A DNA stretch of 34,456 nucleotides. Source: Clostridiales bacterium (GTDB lineage Bacteria > Bacillota > Clostridia > Lachnospirales > Lachnospiraceae). Under the pieces are notes generated by a model that saw nothing but the letters and a program-made list of their open reading frames with translations, ran no database searches and had not been told where the DNA came from. Position numbers and translations under genes: made by a program. The number at the start of each line of letters is the position of its first letter. The first letter of the stretch is position 1. This document shows positions 23,579-32,290 of this stretch, piece by piece. Location: NCBI GenBank assembly GCA_021201535.1, contig JAJQEU010000021.1:1-34456 (forward strand), given 5' to 3'.

Positions 23579-23947
23579 TTGCCGAGAAGACCGAAGCGGC
23601 CGTGTTCTTTTCCAGGCTGTCCGAACCTGACAGACGGACGGTTCTGCGAAGAGCATCAGAAGATGGAGAATAAAAGATACGAGAAGTATGACCGGAACCC
23701 GCAGACGAAGAAGCGGTACGGCAGGGCATGGAAGCGGATCCGTGACAGCTATGCCGCGGCGCATCCATTGTGTGAGGTCTGCCTTGCGAAGGGAATCTAT
23801 GTTCCAACCGAGGAGATCCACCACAAGCTACCATTGAGCGAGGGCGGCACACATGACAGGGCCAACCTGATCGCACTCTGCAAACCGTGTCATTCACGGA
23901 TCCATGCGGAGCGTGGCGACAGATGGCATAACCAGCCGAAAGCCTGA
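23579..23947 (+). CDS. Phage HNH endonuclease
   Basis: This encodes 122 residues from TTG 23579. GGAGG (23566-23570) is correctly spaced only for this codon, and the resulting start, (M)PRRPKRPCSFPGC, matches the usual beginning of such proteins; ATG 23564 is too close to the RBS. It has an N-terminal zinc finger (CSFPGC with CEEH) and then the HNH domain: CEVC, EIHHKLPLSEGG, NLIALCKPCHSRIH. HNH proteins next to the terminase of cos phages are needed with TerL to cut concatemers at cos. The position directly before the terminase small subunit supports this role. Confidence 0.88.
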   Translation: MPRRPKRPCSFPGCPNLTDGRFCEEHQKMENKRYEKYDRNPQTKKRYGRAWKRIRDSYAAAHPLCEVCLAKGIYVPTEEIHHKLPLSEGGTHDRANLIALCKPCHSRIHAERGDRWHNQPKA

Positions 23948-24040
23948 AGGCCAGGGGCGGGGGAAATCTCTGCGTCCTTTTCTCCAGGGAACGGTGCGGG
24001 GGGTGTCGTGCAGAAAAACCGGAATTCAAACAGGGTATTA

Positions 24041-24075
24041 ATCAAACGAAATCAAACAATTCAAAGAAATCAAAG
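24041..24075. repeat. Four ATCAAA/TTCAAA repeats before terS (candidate terminase site)
   Basis: TCAAA recurs at 24042, 24052, 24061 and 24070, spaced 9-10 bases apart, each preceded by A or T-rich sequence. The 141-base gap 23948-24088 between HNH and the small terminase has no gene. It also holds a G-rich stretch (GGTGCGGGGGGTGTCGTG, near 23993-24010) of the kind seen at phage cos sites. I infer a cos or terminase-binding region. Confidence 0.4.
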
Positions 24076-24088
24076 GTGGTGAGGGAAG

Positions 24089-24628
24089 GTGGCGAAGGAC
24101 GGGACCAGACGCGGCGGCGCGAGGCTGGGCGCGGGACGGAAGCCGAAGGCGCTGACGGAAAAGATTGAGACCGGTCGGGAGGCAAAGGTTGTGGAACTGC
24201 CCGCGCCGGCTTCCATCGAAGGGGCGGATATGCCGCCGGTCCGGGAATTCTTAAAAGCAAAACAGAAGGACGGGAAAGACCTGTGCGCGGCAGAGGTTTT
24301 TACGGACACATGGAAATGGCTGAAAGACCGCGGGTGCGACCGGCTGGTGAGCACCCAGCTTGTGGAGCAGTATGCCATGTCGGTATCCAGATGGATCCAG
24401 TGTGAGGAATGCATTTCCGAATACGGGTTTCTGGCGAAGCATCCGACGACAGGGAACGCGATTGCGTCCCCGTATGTTTCCATGTCCCAGCAGTACATGA
24501 AACAGGTGAACCAGATCTGGTATCAGATTTACCAGGTAGTGAAAGAAAACTGCTCTGTGGAGTGGCAGGGTGCTACGCCGCAGGACGATGTGATGGAACG
24601 GCTGCTCAGGACAAGGGCAGGCCAGTGA
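24089..24628 (+). CDS. terS: Phage terminase small subunit (P27-like)
   Basis: This encodes 179 residues from GTG 24089. The opening (M)AKDGTRRGGARLGAGRKPKAL is the typical basic, glycine-rich start. The central helical domain (LVEQYAMSVSRWIQCEE) and the end region (YVSMSQQYMKQVNQIWYQIYQVV) fit P27-family small terminases, which bind the packaging start site and load the large subunit. It is followed by ParB-like, methyltransferase and TerL genes. The likely binding site is the repeat tract just upstream. Confidence 0.85.
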   Translation: MAKDGTRRGGARLGAGRKPKALTEKIETGREAKVVELPAPASIEGADMPPVREFLKAKQKDGKDLCAAEVFTDTWKWLKDRGCDRLVSTQLVEQYAMSVSRWIQCEECISEYGFLAKHPTTGNAIASPYVSMSQQYMKQVNQIWYQIYQVVKENCSVEWQGATPQDDVMERLLRTRAGQ

Positions 24629-24639
24629 CGGGGGTAGAG

Positions 24640-25152
24640 ATGGAGAAAAAGACACAGTATTACATGGAGGATGTGGAGAAGCTGATCCCTTACGCAAGGA
24701 ACGCGCGGACACATTCAGAATTACAGATTGCGCAGATTGCGGCGAGCATCCAGGAATTCGGGTTCCTGTCGCCCATCATCATTGCGAAGGACAACACGAT
24801 CCTCTGCGGGCATGGCCGCTTCTACGCGGCGCAGAAGCTGGGGCTGAAACAGGTGCCATGCATCAAGGAGGAATACCTGACGGAGGCACAGAGGCGCGCT
24901 TACATCCTGGCGGACAACCGGATCGGACTAAATGCCGGATGGGATAATGAGCTCCTGAAAGTGGAGATCGCGGATCTGCAGGGTGTGGATTTCAACGTGG
25001 AGCTGACCGGCTTTAACGACAAGGAGATTGTGGAGCTGTTCTCGGTGGATGTGGAAGGGCGTCCGGCAGAGAATAAGGAGTATGACGAGGAGGAGTTCGG
25101 GGATGAGGAATTCGAGCATGAATGTCCCAGATGCGAGTTCCGGTTCAACTGA
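24640..25152 (+). CDS. ParB/Srx-like nuclease-domain protein
   Basis: This encodes 170 residues from ATG 24640; GTG 24625, overlapping the terS stop, is also possible. The N-terminal domain, VEKLIPYARNARTH, then FGFLSPIIIAKDNTILCGHGRFYAAQKLG, is the ParB N-terminal fold, with the GHGR motif at about 52-55. These phage and plasmid versions often precede or are fused to DNA methyltransferases, as here, where a C5 methyltransferase overlaps the 3' end. The C-terminus has an acidic stretch and a CPRC knuckle. It probably binds DNA and may direct or regulate the methyltransferase. No partition role is implied. Confidence 0.85.
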   Translation: MEKKTQYYMEDVEKLIPYARNARTHSELQIAQIAASIQEFGFLSPIIIAKDNTILCGHGRFYAAQKLGLKQVPCIKEEYLTEAQRRAYILADNRIGLNAGWDNELLKVEIADLQGVDFNVELTGFNDKEIVELFSVDVEGRPAENKEYDEEEFGDEEFEHECPRCEFRFN

Positions 25153-26173
25153 GCACCGGTTCCCGTGGAAATGGAAACTGTCTGACCTGAAAAAGGTGGA
25201 GAAGAACGGGAAAACAGTGTTCAGCTGCTTTTCCTGCGGCGGAGGGTCTTCGATGGGCTACAAGCTGGCCGGATATGACGTGGTGGGGAACTGCGAGATT
25301 GATCCGGACATGGAGAAAATCTACGTGCAGAACCATCATCCGGCGCACACCTACCTGATGGATATCCGGGAGTTCAACCGGCCGCAGGTGCTTCCAGACG
25401 AACTGAAAAATCTGGATATTCTTGACGGGTCGCCGCCCTGCAGCGTGTTCTCTGACGCAGGCGACCGGGAGAAGGCGTGGGGCAAGGAAAAATCCTTCCG
25501 CGAGGGGCAGAAGAAGCAGCGGCTGGATGACCTGTTCCTGCATTTTATCCATACGGCGGAGATCCTGCGGCCAAAGGTGGTCATTGCGGAGAATGTGAAA
25601 GGGCTTGTCCGCGGGAACGCGAAGGGCTATGTGAATGAGATCATCCGGGCGTTTAAGGCGGCCGGGTATGACGTGCAGATTTTCCTTCTGGATGCCAGGA
25701 CGATGGGCGTCCCTCAGAGGAGGGAGCGGGTGTTCTTCCTTGCAAGGCGCTCGGATCTGGGACTGCCGAAAATAAAGCTGCATTTTGATGAGCCGCAGAT
25801 CAAGTTCGGGGATGTCAGGAGTGAACACGGCGTCCCGTTTAAGCAGAGGATGATGGCGGATCTGGTGGCGCGGCGCAAAAAGGGCGATACCTGCTTTGCG
25901 GATATTTCCATGCGGGAGCGGGGAAAGAGATCCATGTTCACAGACCGGCTGGCTTCGGATGAGCTGGTGGCGCCGACCAATACGGCCAGCGGGGCACTGG
26001 CGCGTTTCTATGATGGGGAGAAATATTCGGCGCATGATTTTATCGCCACGCAGACCTTCCCGGAGGATTATGACTTCGGGGATCAGGTGGTCCAGTACAT
26101 CTGCGGGATGAGCGTGCCGCCGGTGATGATGGCACAGATTGCGCGGGAGGTGTATGAGCAGTGGCTGAAATGA
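25118..26173 (+). CDS. C5-cytosine DNA methyltransferase
   Basis: This encodes 351 residues from ATG 25118, which overlaps the ParB-like gene by 35 bases; an upstream in-frame extension lies wholly within that gene. Family motifs are motif I SCFSCGGGSSMGYKLAGYD, motif IV GSPPCSVFS with the catalytic cysteine, motif VI AENVKGL, motif VIII QRRERVFFLA, and motif X near the C-terminus (SVPPVMMAQIA). It probably methylates phage DNA to escape host restriction. No cognate endonuclease is adjacent, so it is an orphan enzyme of the phage packaging region. Confidence 0.92.
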   Translation: MNVPDASSGSTEHRFPWKWKLSDLKKVEKNGKTVFSCFSCGGGSSMGYKLAGYDVVGNCEIDPDMEKIYVQNHHPAHTYLMDIREFNRPQVLPDELKNLDILDGSPPCSVFSDAGDREKAWGKEKSFREGQKKQRLDDLFLHFIHTAEILRPKVVIAENVKGLVRGNAKGYVNEIIRAFKAAGYDVQIFLLDARTMGVPQRRERVFFLARRSDLGLPKIKLHFDEPQIKFGDVRSEHGVPFKQRMMADLVARRKKGDTCFADISMRERGKRSMFTDRLASDELVAPTNTASGALARFYDGEKYSAHDFIATQTFPEDYDFGDQVVQYICGMSVPPVMMAQIAREVYEQWLK

Positions 26174-26183
26174 GGGATGCAGA

Positions 26184-27647
26184 ATGAAGTATAAGCCGAC
26201 ACGGTTCATGGCAGCCGGGTCTTCTTATGATAAAAATGCGGCAGATTTTGTCGTGATGTTCATTGAGCAGCTGAGCCATACGAAGGGCAGATGGGCGGGG
26301 AAGAAGTTCCAGCTGCTGCCCTGGCAGGAGCAGATCATCCGGGATGTGTTCGGGATCCTGAAGCCGGACGGGAAGCGGCAGTTTACGACAGCCTACATTG
26401 AGATCCCGAAAAAGAATGGAAAGTCCGAGCTGGCTGCGGCTTTGAGCAAGCGGAGCAAGGTGCTGACGGCAAATAAGCGGATCTGTAATCATGCAAACAA
26501 TGGTTTTTACCAGGTGCTGTCCGCGGAGGTCGGGACGAAGCACGGCCTGAATGTTTCCGGGCTGGTGCTGGATGAGGTCCATGTGCAGCCGAATCGGAAG
26601 CTGTATGACGTATTGACGAAGGGATCCGGGGACGCGCGGGAGCAGCCCCTGTATTTCCTGATCACGACGGCCGGGACGGATACGAATTCCATCTGTTATG
26701 AGCTGCACCAGAAGGCACTGGATATTATCGAGGGCAGGAAGATTAATCCGACGTTTTACCCGGTGATTTACGGTGCGGATGACGCGGACGACTGGACGGA
26801 TTCGGAGGTCTGGAAGAAGGCGAACCCGTCCTTGGGGCATACGATCTCCATTGACAAGGTGGAGGCAGCCTGTGAGTCGGCGAAGCAGAATCCGGGCGAG
26901 GAGAATTCCTTCCGGCATCTGCGGCTGAACCAGTGGGTGAAACAGGCGGTGCGCTGGATGCCGATGGAAAAATGGGATGCCTGTGCGTTCCCTGTGGATG
27001 AGGAAGAGCTGGAGGGGCGCGTCTGCTACGGCGGGCTGGATCTTTCATTAACCACGGACATCACGGCTTTTGTGCTGGTGTTCCCGCCGCTGGATGAGGA
27101 GGATAAATATATCATCCTGCCGTATTTCTGGATCCCAGAGGAGTCGGTTGACCTGCGGGTGAGGCGGGACCATGTGCCGTATGACGTCTGGGAGAGGCAG
27201 GGGCTGATCCAGACCACGGAAGGGAACGTGATGCATTACGGATACATTGAAAAATTTATTGAGCGGCTGGGTGAGCGGTTCAACATCCGGGAGATTGCTT
27301 TTGACCGGTGGGGCGCCGTGCAGATGGTCCAGAACCTGGAAGGGATGGGCTTTACGGTGGTCCCGTTCGGGCAGGGGTTCAAGGATATGTCGCCGCCGAC
27401 GAAGGAGCTGATGAAGCTGACGCTGGAGAAAAGGCTGGCACACGGCGGGAACCCGGTGCTGCGGTGGATGATGGACAACATTTTCATCCGGACGGATCCG
27501 GCGGGGAATATCAAGGCGGATAAGCAGAAGTCCACGGAGAAGATAGACGGCGCGATTGCGACGATCATGGCGCTGGATCGGTCGGTGCGGTGCGGGAATG
27601 CGAATGCGCCGAGTGTTTATGATGAGAGAGGGATTTTATTCCTGTAA
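26184..27647 (+). CDS. terL: Phage terminase large subunit, apparently with an internal deletion
   Basis: This encodes 487 residues. The ATPase has PKKNGKS (75-81, the modified Walker A of this family) and LDEVH (Walker B, D130). The nuclease domain starts with YGGLDLSLTTDITAF, and a later acidic block is EIAFDRW. In this family a segment with a GCAADRQQA-like motif normally lies between Walker A and the ALSKR block. Here SELAA joins directly to ALSKR (about residues 81-90), so I infer an in-frame loss of about 40 residues. The remainder looks normal. If so, ATP-driven packaging should be impaired. RBS GAGGGATG precedes ATG. Confidence 0.88.
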   Translation: MKYKPTRFMAAGSSYDKNAADFVVMFIEQLSHTKGRWAGKKFQLLPWQEQIIRDVFGILKPDGKRQFTTAYIEIPKKNGKSELAAALSKRSKVLTANKRICNHANNGFYQVLSAEVGTKHGLNVSGLVLDEVHVQPNRKLYDVLTKGSGDAREQPLYFLITTAGTDTNSICYELHQKALDIIEGRKINPTFYPVIYGADDADDWTDSEVWKKANPSLGHTISIDKVEAACESAKQNPGEENSFRHLRLNQWVKQAVRWMPMEKWDACAFPVDEEELEGRVCYGGLDLSLTTDITAFVLVFPPLDEEDKYIILPYFWIPEESVDLRVRRDHVPYDVWERQGLIQTTEGNVMHYGYIEKFIERLGERFNIREIAFDRWGAVQMVQNLEGMGFTVVPFGQGFKDMSPPTKELMKLTLEKRLAHGGNPVLRWMMDNIFIRTDPAGNIKADKQKSTEKIDGAIATIMALDRSVRCGNANAPSVYDERGILFL

Positions 27648-28988
27648 CAGAAAGGACAGGTGGTTTTCATGGGGATTTTATCAGGATTGTTCCGGTCAAG
27701 GGATAAGCCGAAAGACAGCACGGCGGGGAGCGCGTACCGGTTTTTCTTCGGGACGTCACAGTCCGGGAAGCTGGTGACGGAGCGGAGCGCCATGCAGATG
27801 ACGGCGGTGTATGCCTGTGTCCGGGTGCTGTCGGAGGCGGTGGCCGGGCTGCCGGTGCATCTGTACCGCTACAGCGGGGACGGCAGCAAGGAGAAGGCGA
27901 TGGATCATCCATTATATTTTCTGCTGCATGATGAGCCGAACCCGGAGATGAGTTCTTTTGTGTTTCGGGAGACGCTGATGACGCACCTTCTGTTATGGGG
28001 GAACGGCTATGCGCAGATCATCCGGAACGGGAAGGGCGAGGTGGTGGCGCTGTATCCGCTGATGCCGAACCGGATGACGGTGGATCGGGATTCCCACGGG
28101 AACCTGTATTATGAATACCAGCTGAGCACGGATGAGCCGCGGATTGACGAGCCGGGGACGGTAGTCCTGCATCCGTCGGAGGTGCTGCATATTCCGGGGC
28201 TGGGCTTTGACGGCCTGGTGGGATATTCGCCGATCGCGATGGCGAAGAATGCCATCGGTCTTGCAATCGCCACGGAGGAATACGGGGCAAAGTTTTTTGC
28301 GAACGGCGCCACGCCGGGCGGGATCCTGGAGCATCCGGGGGTTGTGAAGGATCCGGCGAAGGTGCGGGAGAGCTGGTAGAGCGCTTTTGGCGGCAGCGGT
28401 AATTCCAATAAGGTGGCCGTTTTGGAGGAGGGCGTGCGCCCAGAGGGGCGTCATTGATAGTAGAGTTTGGTACTACCACCCACAATCATGGGTGAGTTGA
28501 CCTGCCTTACCGCAATGCGAAAGCTGATACGAGAACATAGCACGGCAGGAAAGCGGTAAGTTACCCAAAGGCTAAAGGGTACGACTGAACCGCCACAACA
28601 ATCGGATATGAGGTTTAAGTTATCTACTGAACGTGAGACTTGAGTGTCCATTTCCAAGGGGAATTGGGAAATTAGCCTGTTACCCATTCTGTGACTGGCT
28701 GTCTTTACATCCTTCAAAGGCAGCATGATTGCAAATGTCACGGCACGAGCAGGAGAACCTGTGTTAAAGGGTCTAAAGCGGAACCGACAATCCGAACGCA
28801 CCAAGCAATGACGCTAACTGGGGATACCCTAAAGGCGGATGCCGAAAGGCTATAGTCTATAGGACTTGAATACCGCCCACGGGTACGGAGCGTTCGTAGT
28901 AGTCCGAGAGAGTTAATGGCTCTTACATGGCGAAGGAACGCAGTTTATGCAACTCTAAAAAGAAAGGTGAAAGGGAGGAGAAACCTCA

Positions 28989-30785
28989 ATGAAACCAACA
29001 TCTGAAATTTTAGAACGAATGTACAGAAATTCTGAAGAGCATTCAGACGGTATCTACACGCGGCTCTATAGGTATCTTTTGCGAGAGGATATTTATATGA
29101 CCGCCTACAAGAACCTTTATGCAAACAAGGGCGCAGGAACCGAAGGCATAGATAACGATACAGCGGATGGTTTTGGCAAGGAATATGTGAATCAGATTAT
29201 TGATGAATTAAAGAACCTGACCTATGAGCCTAAAGCTGTAAAACGTGTCTATATTCCTAAGCGCAACGGAAAAATGCGTCCGTTAGGTATCCCATCATTC
29301 AGAGACAAGCTGATACAGGATGCGATACGACAGATACTTGAAGCAATTTATGAGCCTGTTTTCAGTGCCCACTCGCACGGATTCAGACCGAATAGAAGCT
29401 GTCATACAGCGCTGAAAGAAATCAGTCGTTCGTTTCGCGGTACGAAGTGGTTTGTCGAAGGTGATATTAAGGGATGCTTTGACAACATCGACCATGCAGT
29501 TCTGTTGAATTTGCTTTCTGAAAAGATTAAAGACAGCAAGTTTATAAATCTGATAGGCAAGTTTCTGAAAGCAGGCTACATGGAAAACTGGGAGTACCAC
29601 AAGACATACAGCGGAACTCCGCAAGGCGGCATTCTTTCACCGATTTTGGCGAATATCTATTTGCACGAATTGGACAAGAAAATTGAAGCCATGCAAAAGG
29701 AGTTCAATGCGCCTGCAAAACATGCCTATACACCGGTATACGGTAAAAAGGTGCGGGAAATTGTCAAACTGAGAAGCCGTTACGGAAAGTGCGATGATGA
29801 AGCAGAAAGGGAAGAACTGTTAAAACAGATTCACAAACTCGAAGTTGAAAAACGCAGACTGCCTTATAAAGACGCTTCTGACAAGAAAATCGCCTATGTG
29901 CGCTATGCGGATGATTTTATCATCGGTGTCAGCGGAAGCTGTGAAGATGCGGAGCATATAAAGCAGGAGCTTACACAGTTCGTAGCAACAAAATTAAAAC
30001 TGGAACTGTCCGATGAGAAAACAAAAATCACGCACAGTTCTGATAATGCACATTTTCTTGGATATGACATCAATGTGCGCAGATGTCAGGAATCCAAAAG
30101 GAAAGCCAACGGAATTGTACAGAGGACGCTCAATAACTCTGTGGAATTGCTTATTCCTATGGAGCGGATTGAAAAATTCATGTATGACCGTGAAATTGTC
30201 ATTCAAGGGAAAGATGGCGGTCTCGTTCCGTGGCAACGAAACTCGATGGCAGGTCTTACAGACCTTGAAATTGTAGATACCTATAACTCGCAGACTCGCG
30301 GAATCTGTAATTATTACAGCATAGCCAGTAATTTTTCAAAGCTGACGTATTTTGTCTATCTGATGGAATATAGTTGCCTGAAAACACTTGCAAAGAAGCA
30401 TAAAACCAGAATATCGGGTGTAAAGAGAATGTTCAAGTGCGGTAAGTCATGGGGCATTCCCTACGAAACGAAAAAAGAGAAAAAACGTATGATGATTGTA
30501 AAATTCTCTGATTTCAAACGTGGGACTGTCTTTGATGAGCCAAATGTAGATATGGTGAAAAATCATATTCATTTTAACACAAGAAACTCTCTTGAAGCCA
30601 GATTGAAGGCTTGCAAATGTGAATTGTGCGGTGCGGAAGGCGACGGAATTGCCTTTGAAATCCATCATATCAATAAGATGAAGAATCTCAAATGTAAAGA
30701 GCAATGGGAAATGGCGATGATTGCAAGAAAGAGGAAAACGTTAGTCGTTTGCAAAGAATGTCATAAGAAAATTCATCATTCGTAA
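28989..30785 (+). CDS. ltrA: Group II intron reverse transcriptase/maturase with HNH endonuclease
   Basis: This encodes 598 residues, with GGGAGGAG as RBS. The reverse transcriptase domain spans about 25-340, with RPLGIPSFRDKLIQDA, EGDIKGCFDNIDH, GTPQGGILSPILANIYLHELD and the catalytic YADD at 306-309. A maturase (X) domain follows (about 380-500). The C-terminus (about 540-597) is an HNH nuclease with CELCG, FEIHHI and CKECHKKIHH. All parts appear complete, so the protein could support splicing and target-primed reverse transcription. The gene symbol is by analogy with the lactococcal prototype. Confidence 0.93.
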   Translation: MKPTSEILERMYRNSEEHSDGIYTRLYRYLLREDIYMTAYKNLYANKGAGTEGIDNDTADGFGKEYVNQIIDELKNLTYEPKAVKRVYIPKRNGKMRPLGIPSFRDKLIQDAIRQILEAIYEPVFSAHSHGFRPNRSCHTALKEISRSFRGTKWFVEGDIKGCFDNIDHAVLLNLLSEKIKDSKFINLIGKFLKAGYMENWEYHKTYSGTPQGGILSPILANIYLHELDKKIEAMQKEFNAPAKHAYTPVYGKKVREIVKLRSRYGKCDDEAEREELLKQIHKLEVEKRRLPYKDASDKKIAYVRYADDFIIGVSGSCEDAEHIKQELTQFVATKLKLELSDEKTKITHSSDNAHFLGYDINVRRCQESKRKANGIVQRTLNNSVELLIPMERIEKFMYDREIVIQGKDGGLVPWQRNSMAGLTDLEIVDTYNSQTRGICNYYSIASNFSKLTYFVYLMEYSCLKTLAKKHKTRISGVKRMFKCGKSWGIPYETKKEKKRMMIVKFSDFKRGTVFDEPNVDMVKNHIHFNTRNSLEARLKACKCELCGAEGDGIAFEIHHINKMKNLKCKEQWEMAMIARKRKTLVVCKECHKKIHHS

Positions 30786-30798
30786 GAGCATGAATGGA

Positions 30799-30893
30799 AA
30801 GCCGTGTACATCGAGAGGTGTAAGCACGGTTTGGGGAGAGGCTTGTGCAAACCGACATTGGAAACAATGCACGGCGGCACTTGCCTACTCTAC
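30799..30893 (+). ncRNA. Group II intron domains V and VI
   Basis: Domain V has the stem AGCCGTG (30800-30806) / CACGGTT (30825-30831), with the catalytic AGC triad at its start, and an upper stem TACATC/GGTGTA closed by a GAGA tetraloop. Domain VI ends with GAG-AGGC paired to GCCT-A-CTC, leaving A30887 bulged as the branch point 6 bases before the final base pair step of the 3' end (CTCTAC). Both fit active introns. Confidence 0.85.
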
Positions 30894-31478
30894 ATGAAAT
30901 ACACGCCCATTTCCATTTCACCGGAGCAGGCGCAGTTCCTGGAAACGAGGAAGTTCCAGATCAGCGAGATCGCACGGATCTTCCGGGTGCCGCCGCATAT
31001 GATCGGGGATCTGGAGCACAGCACGTTTTCCAATATCGAGCAGCAGTCTCTGGAATTCGTGAAGTATACACTGGAGCCGTGGCTGGTGCGGTTTGAACAG
31101 TCGATGGCGCGGACGTTATTAACGCCGGGGGGAGAAGAAGGATTATTTCGTGAAGTTCAACGTGGACGGGCTCCTGCGCGGGGATTACCAGAGCCGGATG
31201 AACGGCTATGCCACGGCGCGGCAGAACGGCTGGATGAGCGCAAATGATATCCGCGAGCTGGAAAACCTGGACAGGATCCCGGACGAGATGGGCGGCGACC
31301 TGTACCTGATCAACGGGAACATGACGAGACTGCAGGATGCGGGGCTGTTTGCCGGAAATGCATCCGGTGTGGCTGGCGATGGCGGAGCCGGTGGAGAAAT
31401 GAGAAACCGGACAGCACCGCCTGGTGCGGGAATGTCTGCCGGAAATGCATCCGGCGGGAAGGAGGATATGACAGGGAA

Positions 31479-32276
31479 ATGAAAAGATTCTGGAACTGGA
31501 GGAGCCGGAAGGTTCAAAATCTGGATACCGGGCAGGAGAGTGTGGAGAGGACGCTGTTCCTGAACGGGACGATTGCGGAGGAGAGCTGGTTTGACGATGA
31601 GGTCACGCCGGCCCTTTTTAAGGAGGAATTGGAGGCCGGGAGCGGTGACATCACGGTCTGGATCAATTCTCCGGGCGGGGACTGCGTGGCCGCGGCGCAG
31701 ATTTATAACATGCTCATGGATTATAAGGGGAACGTCACGGTGAAGATTGACGGGATTGCGGCTTCGGCTGCTTCTGTCATTGCGATGGCCGGGACGAAGG
31801 TGCTGGTTTCACCGGTAAGTATGCTCATGGTCCATAATCCGGCCACGATTGCCTTCGGGGACTCCGCGGAGATGAAGAAGGCGATCGCGATGCTGGATGA
31901 GGTGAAGGAGTCCATCATCAATGCCTATGAGATCAAGACCGGCCTGAAGCGGGATAAGATCTCCAGGCTGATGGATGCGGAGACCTGGATGGACGCGAAC
32001 AAGGCTGTGGAACTGGGCTTTGCGGATGAGATTATGAAGCGGGCCGGCACGGACAGCGGCGCGGAGGATCTGGATGTGCCGCAGGTGTCCATGATGTTTT
32101 CCGAGGCGGTTGTGACCAACTCGCTGAAGGATAAGCTGGCGGCGAAATGCCGGATTGGGAGACCGGCGGCGGAGCCGGGAACCGGATCCGCAGGGGCTGC
32201 GGGAGAAACTGTTGCTGAGGGTCGTTCTGTGGAGGAACTGGCAGGGCGGCTGGACATGATTAAATACCACATTTAA
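31479..32276 (+). CDS. ClpP-like prohead protease
   Basis: This encodes 265 residues. The ATG overlaps the portal stop (ATGA). It is a ClpP/crotonase-fold serine protease: INSPGGDCVAAAQIYNML, then IDGIAASAASVIAMAG with nucleophile S96, then MLMVHNP with H119, and the helical block MDAETWMDANKAVELGFADEI. Phages of this type use such a protease to mature the capsid precursor; the scaffold-like N-terminus of the next gene is the probable substrate. The C-terminal part (about 220-255) is G/A/E-rich and variable. It looks intact. Confidence 0.93.
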   Translation: MKRFWNWRSRKVQNLDTGQESVERTLFLNGTIAEESWFDDEVTPALFKEELEAGSGDITVWINSPGGDCVAAAQIYNMLMDYKGNVTVKIDGIAASAASVIAMAGTKVLVSPVSMLMVHNPATIAFGDSAEMKKAIAMLDEVKESIINAYEIKTGLKRDKISRLMDAETWMDANKAVELGFADEIMKRAGTDSGAEDLDVPQVSMMFSEAVVTNSLKDKLAAKCRIGRPAAEPGTGSAGAAGETVAEGRSVEELAGRLDMIKYHI

Positions 32277-32290
32277 GGAGGAATTTTGCT

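Larger units (their letters stand above)
28434..30893 (+). mobile_element. Complete group II intron in the portal gene
   Basis: The element is 2460 bases and lies in the sense orientation of the portal gene. The 5' end GTGCG fits the GUGYG consensus. The 3' end CTCTAC fits the AY rule. Domains V and VI are recognisable at 30799-30893. About 555 bases of structured RNA (domains I-IV start) precede the encoded protein at 28989. Base composition is more AT-rich than the flanking phage genes. It should self-splice or be maturase-assisted, and move by retrohoming into the same site in related phages. I did not establish the EBS/IBS pairings. Confidence 0.92.
27669..31482 (+). pseudogene. HK97-type portal protein gene, split by a group II intron and carrying TAG plus a frameshift
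   Basis: Exon 1 is 27669-28433 and exon 2 is 30894-31482. Joining them restores the frame exactly (VLEEG then MKYTPISISPEQ) and would give about 450 residues, a usual portal length. ATG 27669 has AAAGGACAGG upstream. Family blocks include VYACVRVLSEAVAGLPVHLY, YSPIAMAKNAIGLA, and FQISEIARIFRVPPHMIGDL. Two lesions remain after splicing: TAG at 28377-28379 (codon 237, after RESW) and an extra G in the six-G run 31127-31132, after which the true frame resumes as EKKDYFVKFNVDGLL. The gene should therefore be dead without suppression. It ends overlapping the protease gene (ATGA). Confidence 0.88.

Noticed and set aside
23488-23673. 61-codon frame between the late promoter and the HNH gene
   Set aside because: It overlaps the HNH gene in another frame, starts at the -10 box itself and has no RBS, so it is probably leader sequence.
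25145-26918. Two long minus-strand open frames over the cytosine methyltransferase and TerL
   Set aside because: Both are complementary to genes with clear catalytic motifs, and neither shows its own start signals.
22236-28379. Amber recoding of the whole phage
   Set aside because: DUF2800, DUF1492 and the head closure gene end at TAG, and only two internal TAG codons were found beside plain frameshifts, so decay is simpler. It is kept only as a check.
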